Shown one piece after another: positions 45,384 to 53,714 of a stretch of DNA of 64,000 nt. Position 1 is the stretch's first letter. Each line of letters starts with the position of its first letter. Under the pieces are notes generated by a model. The model did no database searches, had not been told where the DNA came from, and saw nothing but the letters and a program-made list of their open reading frames with translations. The translations under genes were made by a program, and so were the position numbers. Origin of the DNA: Calditrichia bacterium (GTDB lineage: Bacteria; Calditrichota; Calditrichia; RBG-13-44-9; J075); assembly GCA_028284905.1 (NCBI GenBank), contig JANQQU010000062.1, positions 124,001 through 188,000 of the forward strand. The letters are read 5' to 3'.

Positions 45384-46544
45384 ATGAAAATTCTCAAATT
45401 AGTTTTTAAAAATGCCCTTCGGCATAAATTGCGCACCATTTTGACAATCCTTGGTATCAGCATCGCGGTATTTGCATTTGGTTTGCTAAGGACATTTGTT
45501 ACATCCTGGTATGCCGGGGTGGATGCATCCGCGGCGGATCGCCTGATTGTTCGCCATTCCGTATCTTTCATTTTTCCATTGCCATCCGCCTACACCAACA
45601 AAATAAAAACCGTGGATAATGTCGCCGAAGTTTCTTACGCAAACTGGTTCGGCGGCACCTATATCGACAAAAGCAATTTCTTCGCTCGTATGGCGGTGGA
45701 TGTAAATACCTTTTTTGAGGTTTACCCGGAGTTCCTCCTTTCGGATGAAGAATTAGCAAACTTTAAGCGGGAGCGTAACTCCTGCGTTATTGGCAGCAAT
45801 CTCGCCGAGCAGTATAATTTGCAGATTGGCGACATAATGACACTGGATGGAGACATTTATCCGGGGAAATGGGATTTCGTGATTCGCGGAATCTATCAAC
45901 CCAAATTTAATTCCACCGATGCGAATCAGATGTTCTTTCATTGGGAATATTTGAATGAACGGATGAATCAGGAATCACCGGGCCGGGCCAACTTTATTGG
46001 CTGGTTTATAGTCAAAGTCGCTGACATCAACAAATCCAGTGAAGTTTCTGCGGCCATTGACCAGGTCTTCAAAAACTCGACGGCGGAAACGAAGAGTGAA
46101 ACTGAGCGCGCTTTTCAGCAGGGATTTCTTGCATCTACCGGGGCGATCATTTCCGCAATGAACGCCATTTCGTTTATAATTGTCGGCATAATCATGCTGG
46201 TATTGGGGAATACCATGATTATGGCTGCCCGGGAAAGAACCCGGGAATACGCGGTTTTAAAAGCGCTGGGATTTTCCGGCTCACATCTCACAACCTTGAT
46301 CTTAGGCGAATCGACATTTATTTCCCTGCTTGGCGGGGCTATTGGTTTAGCGATGCTATTCCCGTTTGTTGATGTTTTTGCTCAATTTATGCCAAAAGGC
46401 TTTTTCCCGGCTTTTTACATCGAGACAATTACACTGGTGCTTTGCATGGTTGCCGTGCTTGTCATTGGGATTGCTGCGGCGATTTTCCCCATTCAAAGGG
46501 CAGTTACCACACGAATAGTTGATGGTTTTCGTTTTGTGGGGTAG
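45384..46544 (+). CDS. FtsX-domain ABC permease 1
   Basis: 386 residues with the MacB/LolC layout: helix at ~17-37 after KNALRHKLRTILTILGISI, a MacB-type periplasmic domain (~45-255), then three FtsX helices (~265-380) with RERTREYAVLKALGFSG. It is paired with a second permease, so the transporter is probably a heterodimer. Confidence 0.93.
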   Translation: MKILKLVFKNALRHKLRTILTILGISIAVFAFGLLRTFVTSWYAGVDASAADRLIVRHSVSFIFPLPSAYTNKIKTVDNVAEVSYANWFGGTYIDKSNFFARMAVDVNTFFEVYPEFLLSDEELANFKRERNSCVIGSNLAEQYNLQIGDIMTLDGDIYPGKWDFVIRGIYQPKFNSTDANQMFFHWEYLNERMNQESPGRANFIGWFIVKVADINKSSEVSAAIDQVFKNSTAETKSETERAFQQGFLASTGAIISAMNAISFIIVGIIMLVLGNTMIMAARERTREYAVLKALGFSGSHLTTLILGESTFISLLGGAIGLAMLFPFVDVFAQFMPKGFFPAFYIETITLVLCMVAVLVIGIAAAIFPIQRAVTTRIVDGFRFVG

Positions 46545-46645
46545 TTGGGGCTTAGGTATTTAGGAATTTAGGGGGTTACTGTGACATTGTCTGGTGCTCA
46601 AACACCAAGCTAAAAAAACAACATTTTAGTATAGGATATGAATTG

Positions 46646-47833
46646 ATGGCTATTCCTGGAATGAGAAAAGTACCTTTTGTTTATATGGTCAAGAATTTTC
46701 GTACGCGTAAATTGACGACGGGGATTACAATCTTAGGCATTGCCCTGGTGGTCTTTGTTTTTGCTGCTGTGCTAATGATGGCCCATGGTGTCGAGAAAAC
46801 ACTTGTTTCTACCGGGGAGCCCGATAATGTCATCGTGGTGCGGAAAGGTTCCAATGGGGAAATCTCCAGCATTGTTGGTGGAGACGTGCAAGGAATTATT
46901 CGTGCGATGCCGCACATCGCCAGGACTGAATCCGGCGAATTACTGCTTTCCGCGGAGCCGGTTGTTGTTATCAATCTGGACCGAATGGAAGGCGGTATTG
47001 GCAACATTACCATTCGCGGTGTGGAGCCACTGGTGCAAACATTGCGCTCCAATGTTCAGCTTATCGAAGGACGCATGTTCAACCCTGCTTTGCGAGAGTT
47101 GATTGTCGGTGAATCGATAGCAGAAAGATTTAAAAATGCCCAGCTAAACAGCACCATAGAATTTGCTGGCAGCGAATGGTTGATCGTCGGGGTATTTACC
47201 ACAAACGGCAGTGGATTTGACTCGGAAATTTGGGGGGATGCCGTTCAGATGATGGATGCTTTTAATCGCCAAAATACAGTTTCGACAATCACTTTCAAAT
47301 TGGACGACATCAACAATTTTGAGTCGTTTCAGCGGGCGGCGGCACTGGACAAGCGCCTGCAGGAAATGGATATAAAAATAGAGCAGGCCTATTTTGGGGA
47401 ACAATCCTCCGCATTAACCTTTATCATCCGAATATTAGGGATTATTATTACGGTAATTTTTAGCATCGGGGCGACAATTGGGGCTATGATCACCATGTAT
47501 GCTGCTGTCGCCAATCGAACCGTGGAAATCGGTACCTTGCGGGCATTAGGGTTTAGTCGTTCGAGTATTTTGACCGTATTTCTGACAGAATCGTTACTAA
47601 TTGCTCTTATTGGTGGGGGATTGGGAATTCTCCTGGCCTCATTTCTACAGAACTATTCCGTTTCCACCCTCAATTTTGATTCATTTTCCGAACTGGCTTT
47701 TTCGTTTGCCCTGAACCCGGCAATTATTATCGCCTCACTAATTTTCGCTTCGCTAATGGGCGTTTTCGGGGGCTTTTTGCCTTCGATCCGGGCGGCGCGT
47801 TTGAAGATTGTTGATTCCCTTCGGGCGGGATAA
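46646..47833 (+). CDS. FtsX-domain ABC permease 2
   Basis: 395 residues from ATG 46646 (AGGA nine bases upstream). Same layout as permease 1: first helix ~20-42, periplasmic domain ~50-255, FtsX helices ~265-390 with NRTVEIGTLRALGFSRSS and a final KIVDSLRAG. The ~100-bp gap before it contains three TTTAGG direct repeats (46553-46575) and no terminator, so co-transcription with permease 1 is likely. Confidence 0.92.
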   Translation: MAIPGMRKVPFVYMVKNFRTRKLTTGITILGIALVVFVFAAVLMMAHGVEKTLVSTGEPDNVIVVRKGSNGEISSIVGGDVQGIIRAMPHIARTESGELLLSAEPVVVINLDRMEGGIGNITIRGVEPLVQTLRSNVQLIEGRMFNPALRELIVGESIAERFKNAQLNSTIEFAGSEWLIVGVFTTNGSGFDSEIWGDAVQMMDAFNRQNTVSTITFKLDDINNFESFQRAAALDKRLQEMDIKIEQAYFGEQSSALTFIIRILGIIITVIFSIGATIGAMITMYAAVANRTVEIGTLRALGFSRSSILTVFLTESLLIALIGGGLGILLASFLQNYSVSTLNFDSFSELAFSFALNPAIIIASLIFASLMGVFGGFLPSIRAARLKIVDSLRAG

Positions 47834-47836
47834 AAA

Positions 47837-47955
47837 ACAGTTATCAGTTTACAGTTATCAGTGAACAGTTATCAGTTGCCAGTTATCAGTTGTCGGCGAA
47901 CGCTTGCTATTTTACAGTTAAATGTTTGCTGATTACTGTTCACTGACAACTGAAC
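47837..47955. repeat. 14-bp-period ACAGTTATCAGT array with inverted copies
   Basis: ACAGTTATCAGT occurs at 47837, 47851 and 47865, and CCAGTTATCAGT at 47879: four units at an exact 14-bp period. After 39 bp, two degenerate units appear in inverted orientation (47929-47955). The arms CAGTGAACAGTTATCAG and the complement of CTGATTACTGTTCACTG match at 16 of 17 positions, so the transcript can fold into a long hairpin between the convergent permease and uxuA genes. The last codons of uxuA are encoded within the inverted copy. Confidence 0.85.
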
Positions 47956-49120
47956 GATGAATTCCTAACGCCAGTCCGCGCAATTCCGCCAGTCCGCGCA
48001 AGCGGCCGATTGCCGAATATCCCGGATTCACTTCCTTCCCAAGATCATCCAACATTTGATGGCCATGATCCGGCCGCATCGGTAGCTGCCAATCTTTTCG
48101 CTGCTGCGCTTTGCGTCTTGCTTCTTCCTCTAAAAGCGCCTTCACCACTTCATACATATCCACGTCGCCACCGAGATGGTCGGCTTCGTAAAAGTTGCCG
48201 GCATCATCCCGACGGGTGCTGCGCAAATGGACAAAGTGAATGCGATCAGCGAATTGCTCAATCATGCGAACTAAATCATTGTCCGGGCGAGCGCCATAAG
48301 AGCCGGTGCAAAATGTCAGTCCATTTGCCGGCGAATTAACAGTCTCCAATAACCAGCGAGCGTCCGCTTCATTGCTGACAATGCGTGGCAATCCGAGGAT
48401 AGGGTAGGGCGGGTCATCGGGGTGGATGGCCAGGCGAACGCCGGCGGATTCTGCGACGGGGACAACTGCCTGCAGAAAACACTTCAGGTTATTGCGCAAC
48501 TTAGCTGCATCGATTCTTTGATAGGCCGCCAGGATATTTCGAATCTCATCCGGAGTATATCCTTCTTCGGATCCCGGCAAACCGGCGATAATGGTATTGG
48601 TTAAGCGGGACTTGTCCGTAGCTGTCATCATTCGCAACCGTTCATCTGCAGCGGAGAGTTGTTCCGGCGAATAATCGTTTTCCGAATCTGGGCGTTGAAG
48701 GATATGGCAATCAAACACCGCGAGGTCAGTAAAATCAAAACGAAGGGCGAGCGCGCCATTGGGCATTCGATAGTTTAAATCCGTGCGCAGCCAATCAAGC
48801 ACTGGCATAAAATTGTAGCATACCGTTTTTACGCCACACTGCCCCAGATTGCGAATACTCTGGCAATAATTGTCGATATAGTGATCTCGTTCCGGCAACC
48901 CCTGTTTAATTGCTTCATGGACCGGAATACTTTCTACAACGCTCCATTCCAGATTATGGCCGGTAATTTCCAGTTTGCGTTCCATAATCTCCGACACTTC
49001 CCAGCTCTCGCCATTGGAGATTTGGTGTAGTGCAGTAACGATGCCACTTGCACCGGCTTGTTGGATGTCGGTTAGGGTTACGGGGTCGTTGGGGCCATAC
49101 CAGCGCCAGGTTTCTTTCAT
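47933..49120 (-). CDS. uxuA: D-mannonate dehydratase
   Basis: 395 residues from ATG 49118-49120, with AAGGA upstream; the longer in-frame start at 49192 overlaps lhgO and lacks family support. Begins [21 protein letters not shown], the typical UxuA opening. Other family motifs: [37 protein letters not shown] and [10 protein letters not shown]. It dehydrates mannonate to 2-keto-3-deoxygluconate in glucuronate catabolism and needs Mn or Fe. The C-terminal SVVSEQ is encoded by a repeat element. It lies 59 bp downstream of the LhgO-like gene; no other uronate gene is in the window. Confidence 0.95.
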   Translation of the reverse strand: MKETWRWYGPNDPVTLTDIQQAGASGIVTALHQISNGESWEVSEIMERKLEITGHNLEWSVVESIPVHEAIKQGLPERDHYIDNYCQSIRNLGQCGVKTVCYNFMPVLDWLRTDLNYRMPNGALALRFDFTDLAVFDCHILQRPDSENDYSPEQLSAADERLRMMTATDKSRLTNTIIAGLPGSEEGYTPDEIRNILAAYQRIDAAKLRNNLKCFLQAVVPVAESAGVRLAIHPDDPPYPILGLPRIVSNEADARWLLETVNSPANGLTFCTGSYGARPDNDLVRMIEQFADRIHFVHLRSTRRDDAGNFYEADHLGGDVDMYEVVKALLEEEARRKAQQRKDWQLPMRPDHGHQMLDDLGKEVNPGYSAIGRLRGLAELRGLALGIHRSVVSEQ

Positions 49121-49179
49121 TTTTTCCTTCCTGCCGGACTTTGCGTCCGGGGTTATTGGGGGACGTCCCTGCGGGACTT

Positions 49180-50367
49180 TTATTTCGTGCACATTTCGGT
49201 GATTTTTTCGCCGATGGTTAGGGATGCTGTTGCGGCTGGTGATGGGGCATTTAGAACGTGCACAATATTGTTGTTTTGAATTATTTGAAAATCGTCCACC
49301 AGCTTGCCGTCTTTAGTGACTGCCTGGGCCCGTACGCCGCTGCCGCAGCGAAAAACATCATTGGCAGAAATTGAAGGCATTAATCGTTGCATCGCTTTTA
49401 CAAATGAAGCTTTTGAATACGAGCGTTGCATTTCAAGCAGGCCCATTCGCCAGTACTTCTTAGCGAGTTTACCAAAGCCCGGATAGCTGAGCGACTCCCA
49501 GGCATCTTCCCAGTGAAAACTATAGCGATTATATCCTTCTCGCCGCAGGGCGAGCACCGCATTGGGACCGGCCTCTACGCCCCCGCCAATCATCGGGGTA
49601 AAATGCACACCAAGAAAAGGGAAACGTGCGTCCGGCACTGGATATACCGGATGGCGGATCATTGCAGCCTTCTCTTCCTTTAGTTGATAATATTCTCCCC
49701 GAAAAGGAATGATTCGCAGTCCCGGCGCTTCCCCGCACATCCGGGCGATACGGTCCGATTGCAATCCGGCACAATTGATCAAGTTTTCGCATTCGATCCG
49801 GGCATTGCGAGTTTGTAGTAAAATTGTATTTCCCTTAAATGACACCGTCTGCACGCGATGATTGCAGAGAATTCTTCCCCCGGCATCGGCAATCAGCTTT
49901 GCCATAACAGCTGTAACCGCACGATAGTCCACGATGCCGGTCTCTGGTACCCAAATCCCCTGCAGAGCGCTTATATGCGGCTCTAGCTCCTGAACAGCAG
50001 CGACATCCAGAGTTTCTACCTGCAGGCCATTTTCCCGCCCACGCTTCATGAGTTTACCTAATGCAGGCAGCTCTTCCTCGTGAACAGCGACAACTAGTTT
50101 CCCACAACGGCGATGTGGAATGCAATGTTTTGCACAAAATTTGTACATCGCGATACGGCCTTTCCGGCAATTCACGGCTTTTGCAGAGCCAGGGGAATAG
50201 TAAAGCCCGGAATGAATAACACCGCTGTTATGGCCACTTTGATGCATTCCCGGGGCATTTTCTGCTTCGAGAATTAACAGGGATTTTACACCACGGCGAA
50301 TCAACGCCAACGCGGTCGCCAATCCAACAATGCCGGCACCGATGATCGCAAACTGATATCTTTTCAT
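49180..50367 (-). CDS. lhgO: L-2-hydroxyglutarate oxidase-like FAD enzyme
   Basis: 395 residues of the DAO-fold FAD oxidoreductase family. FAD site [15 protein letters not shown] (residues ~7-21), then [20 protein letters not shown] and [17 protein letters not shown], all characteristic of LhgO. C-terminal [12 protein letters not shown] and [17 protein letters not shown]. LhgO oxidises L-2-hydroxyglutarate to 2-oxoglutarate with quinone or oxygen as acceptor. The operon partner is uxuA, an odd pairing, so a related 2-hydroxyacid substrate cannot be excluded. Confidence 0.88.
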   Translation of the reverse strand: MKRYQFAIIGAGIVGLATALALIRRGVKSLLILEAENAPGMHQSGHNSGVIHSGLYYSPGSAKAVNCRKGRIAMYKFCAKHCIPHRRCGKLVVAVHEEELPALGKLMKRGRENGLQVETLDVAAVQELEPHISALQGIWVPETGIVDYRAVTAVMAKLIADAGGRILCNHRVQTVSFKGNTILLQTRNARIECENLINCAGLQSDRIARMCGEAPGLRIIPFRGEYYQLKEEKAAMIRHPVYPVPDARFPFLGVHFTPMIGGGVEAGPNAVLALRREGYNRYSFHWEDAWESLSYPGFGKLAKKYWRMGLLEMQRSYSKASFVKAMQRLMPSISANDVFRCGSGVRAQAVTKDGKLVDDFQIIQNNNIVHVLNAPSPAATASLTIGEKITEMCTK

Positions 50368-50417
50368 AACAGGAAGTTAAGGCAGTTTACAGAAACACCC
50401 AAGGCAACAAACAAAGA

Positions 50418-50454
50418 AAGCGAAGAACACTGTATATTTCAGCATTCTTCGCTT
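50418..50454 (-). terminator. Hairpin terminator of the decarboxylase/small protein operon
   Basis: AAGCGAAGAA (50418-50427) and TTCTTCGCTT (50445-50454) form a perfect 10-bp stem. On the minus strand it is followed by TCTTTGTTTG. It lies 43 bp downstream of the small gene's stop and before the LhgO gene start region. Confidence 0.7.
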
Positions 50455-50496
50455 CTGGAGGTAAAGCACAATAAACGGCTTTACGATCTGTGAAGT

Positions 50497-50727
50497 TTAT
50501 CCCAGAATTCCTCTGGCAATCAAGAAGGGGATCAAGATGTAAACGATGGTATCTCTAATTAAATAATACATAAAGATTGCGAAAAACACTTTGTATCCAC
50601 GTTCCTTGATCAGCGCTTTAAAGCCCCGATCTTTAACGATCATGACGCTTTCATAAATGTAATAGCGGTAAAAATTGACGATGAAATTATTACGCAAGTA
50701 ACCGTTCATAATTGATAAAGTTTTCAT
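50497..50727 (-). CDS. Small basic membrane protein, unknown
   Basis: 76 residues from ATG 50725-50727, with GGAGA upstream; the ATG 12 bases earlier overlaps this RBS. The sequence is aromatic and basic (NNFIVNFYRYYIYESVM), with a C-terminal hydrophobic helix (~48-72). It starts 26 bp after the decarboxylase stop and ends before a terminator. I do not recognise it. Good RBS, clean spacing and terminator support a real gene. Confidence 0.65.
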   Translation of the reverse strand: MKTLSIMNGYLRNNFIVNFYRYYIYESVMIVKDRGFKALIKERGYKVFFAIFMYYLIRDTIVYILIPFLIARGILG

Positions 50728-50753
50728 TTTTGTCTCCATTCATCTGCTGGTTT

Positions 50754-52301
50754 TCAGTTTCTTCTCTCATTGATTTGGTGACGCATTTTGCCGATCTCTC
50801 GCAGTCTTTCGAAGACAAATGCGATATCTGCCCGGGTTGTGCGATGAGAGCAAATTGACATTCGGAGCACCACCTGCCCGCGTACCCGGGACGTCATGAT
50901 AAAGGCATCTCCGGAATGCTGAATATCATCGGCGATTTGCTGGTTCAAGTTATTCAGGTAATTGTCAACTTCTTCCGGATAATTACCGGCTTCCCCATAC
51001 TGACTGGTAATATCTGCCGGCAGATACCGAAAGGAATAAATAAAGAGAGTAGGGGCATGCAATGCCTGAAAATCCGCGGCTTTCTGCACCAATCCATCCA
51101 GATAGGAAGCACAGTCCACATTTTGGTTCAGCAAACGACGATAGCCTTCAACGCCATAATGTTTTAAGGACATCCAGACTTTCAGGGCCCGAAATCCCCG
51201 GGACATTTGCGGACCGCATTCCAGATAATCCAGTCCGCTATATTCCGTTGGCAAAGTGCCGCGCAAATACGGCGCACTGATGGAAAAAGCCCGGCGCATC
51301 TTCTCGGCATCTTTTACTAGGACGCAGCCACATTCATAGGGGATGTATAGCCATTTATGCGGGTCCAGGGTGATTGAATCGGCCCTTTCCATACCTTTAT
51401 ACAATGGCCGTTTCTCCGGGAGCATCGCCCCGACAGCCCCGCAGGCACCATCAACATGGAACCAGAGATTGTTTTCCACACAGATATCGGCAATCTCTTC
51501 CAGCGGATCAATCGCACCGGTATTGATAGCGCCGGCCTGGCCGATCACACAAAAGGGAATCATGCCGTTCCGTTTGTCTTCTGCGAGCATTTCCCGCAAA
51601 GCGGTAGTGTCCATTGTAAAATCGGCTTTGTCCGGCACGCGGCGAATCGCATAGCGCCCGAGATTCAAGACATCCACTGCCCGAACGATTGAAACATGAC
51701 CTTCATGTGCGGACATATAGACAGTAAACTGTCCGCGACGTTTCTCCGATTGTAGTCCTTCTGTCGTCGAATCATAGTCTGCGGTATTTCGCAGGGCGGT
51801 TAAAAGGGAGGTTATGTTTGCCATCGTTCCACCGCTGACAAATTGCCCGCCACAATCGGTGTTGTAGCCAATCAATTCTGCGATCCAGGCGATGGTTTGT
51901 CGTTCAATTTCGGTGGCCGCCGGTGAAGGTTTCCAGGCACCAACATTCATATTGACAGATGCGGCAAGCGCTTCCGCCAAAGTGGCGATCATGGTGCCGG
52001 AGCCATTCACAAATCCGAAATATCGCGGTGAGCCTAGATGGGTGGCATTCGGCAGAACTTTCTCCTGCCACTCATCGAGGATCGCCGCTGGGTTTTCACC
52101 TGCATAAGGCAACTGTTGTGTGAACGTTTCTTTGACTTCATGCGACTTGCTCTCTGGAAAAACCGGAACATCTCTTACGGATTTATAGTAATCGGCAATC
52201 ATGTCAATTACCTGGTAGCCAAGCGCTTTAAAATCTTCCGGCGCCATGTCCATGTCATTAAATTCAGCCATTGTCGTTTTATTCTCTTTTGTTGCTTTCA
52301 T
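50754..52301 (-). CDS. PLP-dependent aromatic-L-amino-acid decarboxylase family
   Basis: About 515 residues from ATG 52299-52301 (MKATKENKTTMAEF); ATG 52269-52271 is an alternative and the longer frame to 52388 would run into MddA. Group II decarboxylase motifs: GSPRYFGFVNGSG, VSGGTMANITSLLTALR, HVDGACGAVGAM and SITLDPHKWLYIPYECG, where the lysine binds PLP. C-terminal VLRMSICSHRTTRADI. It decarboxylates an aromatic amino acid to an amine; substrate (Trp, Tyr, DOPA or Phe) cannot be told from motifs. Confidence 0.92.
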   Translation of the reverse strand: MKATKENKTTMAEFNDMDMAPEDFKALGYQVIDMIADYYKSVRDVPVFPESKSHEVKETFTQQLPYAGENPAAILDEWQEKVLPNATHLGSPRYFGFVNGSGTMIATLAEALAASVNMNVGAWKPSPAATEIERQTIAWIAELIGYNTDCGGQFVSGGTMANITSLLTALRNTADYDSTTEGLQSEKRRGQFTVYMSAHEGHVSIVRAVDVLNLGRYAIRRVPDKADFTMDTTALREMLAEDKRNGMIPFCVIGQAGAINTGAIDPLEEIADICVENNLWFHVDGACGAVGAMLPEKRPLYKGMERADSITLDPHKWLYIPYECGCVLVKDAEKMRRAFSISAPYLRGTLPTEYSGLDYLECGPQMSRGFRALKVWMSLKHYGVEGYRRLLNQNVDCASYLDGLVQKAADFQALHAPTLFIYSFRYLPADITSQYGEAGNYPEEVDNYLNNLNQQIADDIQHSGDAFIMTSRVRGQVVLRMSICSHRTTRADIAFVFERLREIGKMRHQINERRN

Positions 52302-52368
52302 GATAAATTGTTTCCCAGATATTACCGAGAAGGGCCGGCCGCAAGCGACCAGCCCCCTCCATTGGTTT

Positions 52369-53139
52369 TTATTTTGCGGTAGCTGCACCGGCCGGTGTTC
52401 CTTTGGTGTTTTTCTTTTTCAAGCCGGGGATCAACATGGGGACTTCTTCACGATAATTTTCATATTTCTTACCGTGGAAAGTGATCAGGTCTTTTTCTTC
52501 CAGTTGAATTGCGATCAGAATGTAAACACTGGTTGCAATTGCGAATACCAGGTGTGCTACGGTCATCGTCGGAGTGGCCCAGAAGGCGAAAAACCAACCA
52601 ACATACAAGGGATGACGAACAAACTTGTAGAGAAACGGCACCTTGAACTTCAAAGGCGTGTAGTCTTTCTTCCGCAAGTATAAGAATACCTGGCGTAATC
52701 CGAACAGGTCGAAATGGTTGATCAGAAAAGTTGATACAAGCACCAGCAACCATCCAAAGAAAAACAGGCTATAGAGAACTACTACACCGAAAGTTGACTC
52801 AACATTCCAGATGACGCCACCCATCGGTCTCCACTGCCAGAAAAGCAAGATCAGCAACAAGCTGGAGATTAATACATAAGTACTACGTTCCATAGGTTCC
52901 GGGATAAACCGGGTGATAAAATTCTTAAATCCCTGCCGGGCCATGCCACTATGTTGAATGGCAAAGAGTCCCAACAGTGCTGCATTGATTAGTAATGCTT
53001 CTGTAAAAGGTGCCGCTGCTGCAGAGTCGATTGATTTCGGTACGAATAGATTGCCGATAAAACCGATTGCATACAAAAACGAACCAAAGAAAATCAGATA
53101 ACTAATACTGCCATACAAAAAAACTAATGCACGCTTCAT
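52369..53139 (-). CDS. mddA: MddA-like S-methyltransferase (NnrU/isoprenylcysteine-type)
   Basis: 256 residues with five to six transmembrane helices. The opening GSISYLIFFGSFLYAIGFIG and QHSGMARQGFKNFITRFIP, PMERSTYVLISS and WQWRPMGG are characteristic of MddA. The SAM-binding part is VRHPLYVGWFFAFWATPTMT followed by QLEEKDLITFHGKKYENYRE. MddA methylates methanethiol to dimethyl sulfide in bacteria; other membrane thiol or isoprenylcysteine methyltransferases share the fold. It precedes the decarboxylase by 67 bp. Confidence 0.82.
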   Translation of the reverse strand: MKRALVFLYGSISYLIFFGSFLYAIGFIGNLFVPKSIDSAAAAPFTEALLINAALLGLFAIQHSGMARQGFKNFITRFIPEPMERSTYVLISSLLLILLFWQWRPMGGVIWNVESTFGVVVLYSLFFFGWLLVLVSTFLINHFDLFGLRQVFLYLRKKDYTPLKFKVPFLYKFVRHPLYVGWFFAFWATPTMTVAHLVFAIATSVYILIAIQLEEKDLITFHGKKYENYREEVPMLIPGLKKKNTKGTPAGAATAK

Positions 53140-53714
53140 GATAATACCTCCATTGAGTTGGATAACTTTTAAAGCTGTCGGGCATTCATTCTTTCAGTTG
53201 TTTTGTAATGCCCTTTGCTTTCGTTTATTGTCTGTTTCATTCAAACTTCGTGATCAAGATATGAAAAATCGGGAGGGAAGTCTTTCAAACTGGTTGCAAC
53301 TTTTTGCAAAGATGTAACGGCATTTTTAGCGGATTTAAAAAATTGGCAGGGGAAGTGTCATGCGTTTGACTATATGTAACAATACTTTGAAAATATGTTA
53401 CACAAATTTGACTCAAAGCACCTTAGTGAATCGCTATAAACGAAGTATAAAGCTATTTTTATCAACACTTTAAACGAAAGTTGTATATTTTCAAAAAAGA
53501 TCGAAGTATAAGGGCGGCATTTTTCAATCAAATACGGTAAAAAAGTGTGGAAAGGGCTTCTTTTTTCCAAAAAATTTGCTTATAAACTCTAACAAAGCGC
53601 GATTTTCGTAATAAAACAGGAAGTTTTGTGGCGGAAAATTTGGCGCATGATGAATACAGCGACGCTGAAATCAGAAACTATTTGGTAACTACGAATGATC
53701 CTGCAGGAGAGGAA
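53140..53714. promoter_or_regulatory. Divergent AT-rich intergenic region with inverted repeat
   Basis: Between MddA (minus) and beta-mannosidase (plus). TGTAACA (53375-53381) and TGTTACA (53396-53402) are inverted arms 14 bp apart, i.e. 21 bp centre to centre. TTGACT at 53366 lies just before but no good -10 follows at 17 bp. TTGCAA occurs twice near 53294-53309. No convincing gene: a 66-codon minus frame lacks RBS and homology. The stretch 53628-53714 could be the N-terminus of beta-mannosidase if the upstream GTG is used. Confidence 0.35.

Noticed and set aside
47837-47955. CRISPR-like or iteron origin array
   Set aside because: Units are 14 bp with 2-bp gaps, partly inverted, with no cas or rep genes nearby; treated as a small intergenic repeat element.
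53370-53570. 66-codon minus-strand ORF in the mddA / beta-mannosidase gap
   Set aside because: AT-rich sequence, no RBS, no recognisable domain; overlaps an inverted repeat that looks regulatory.
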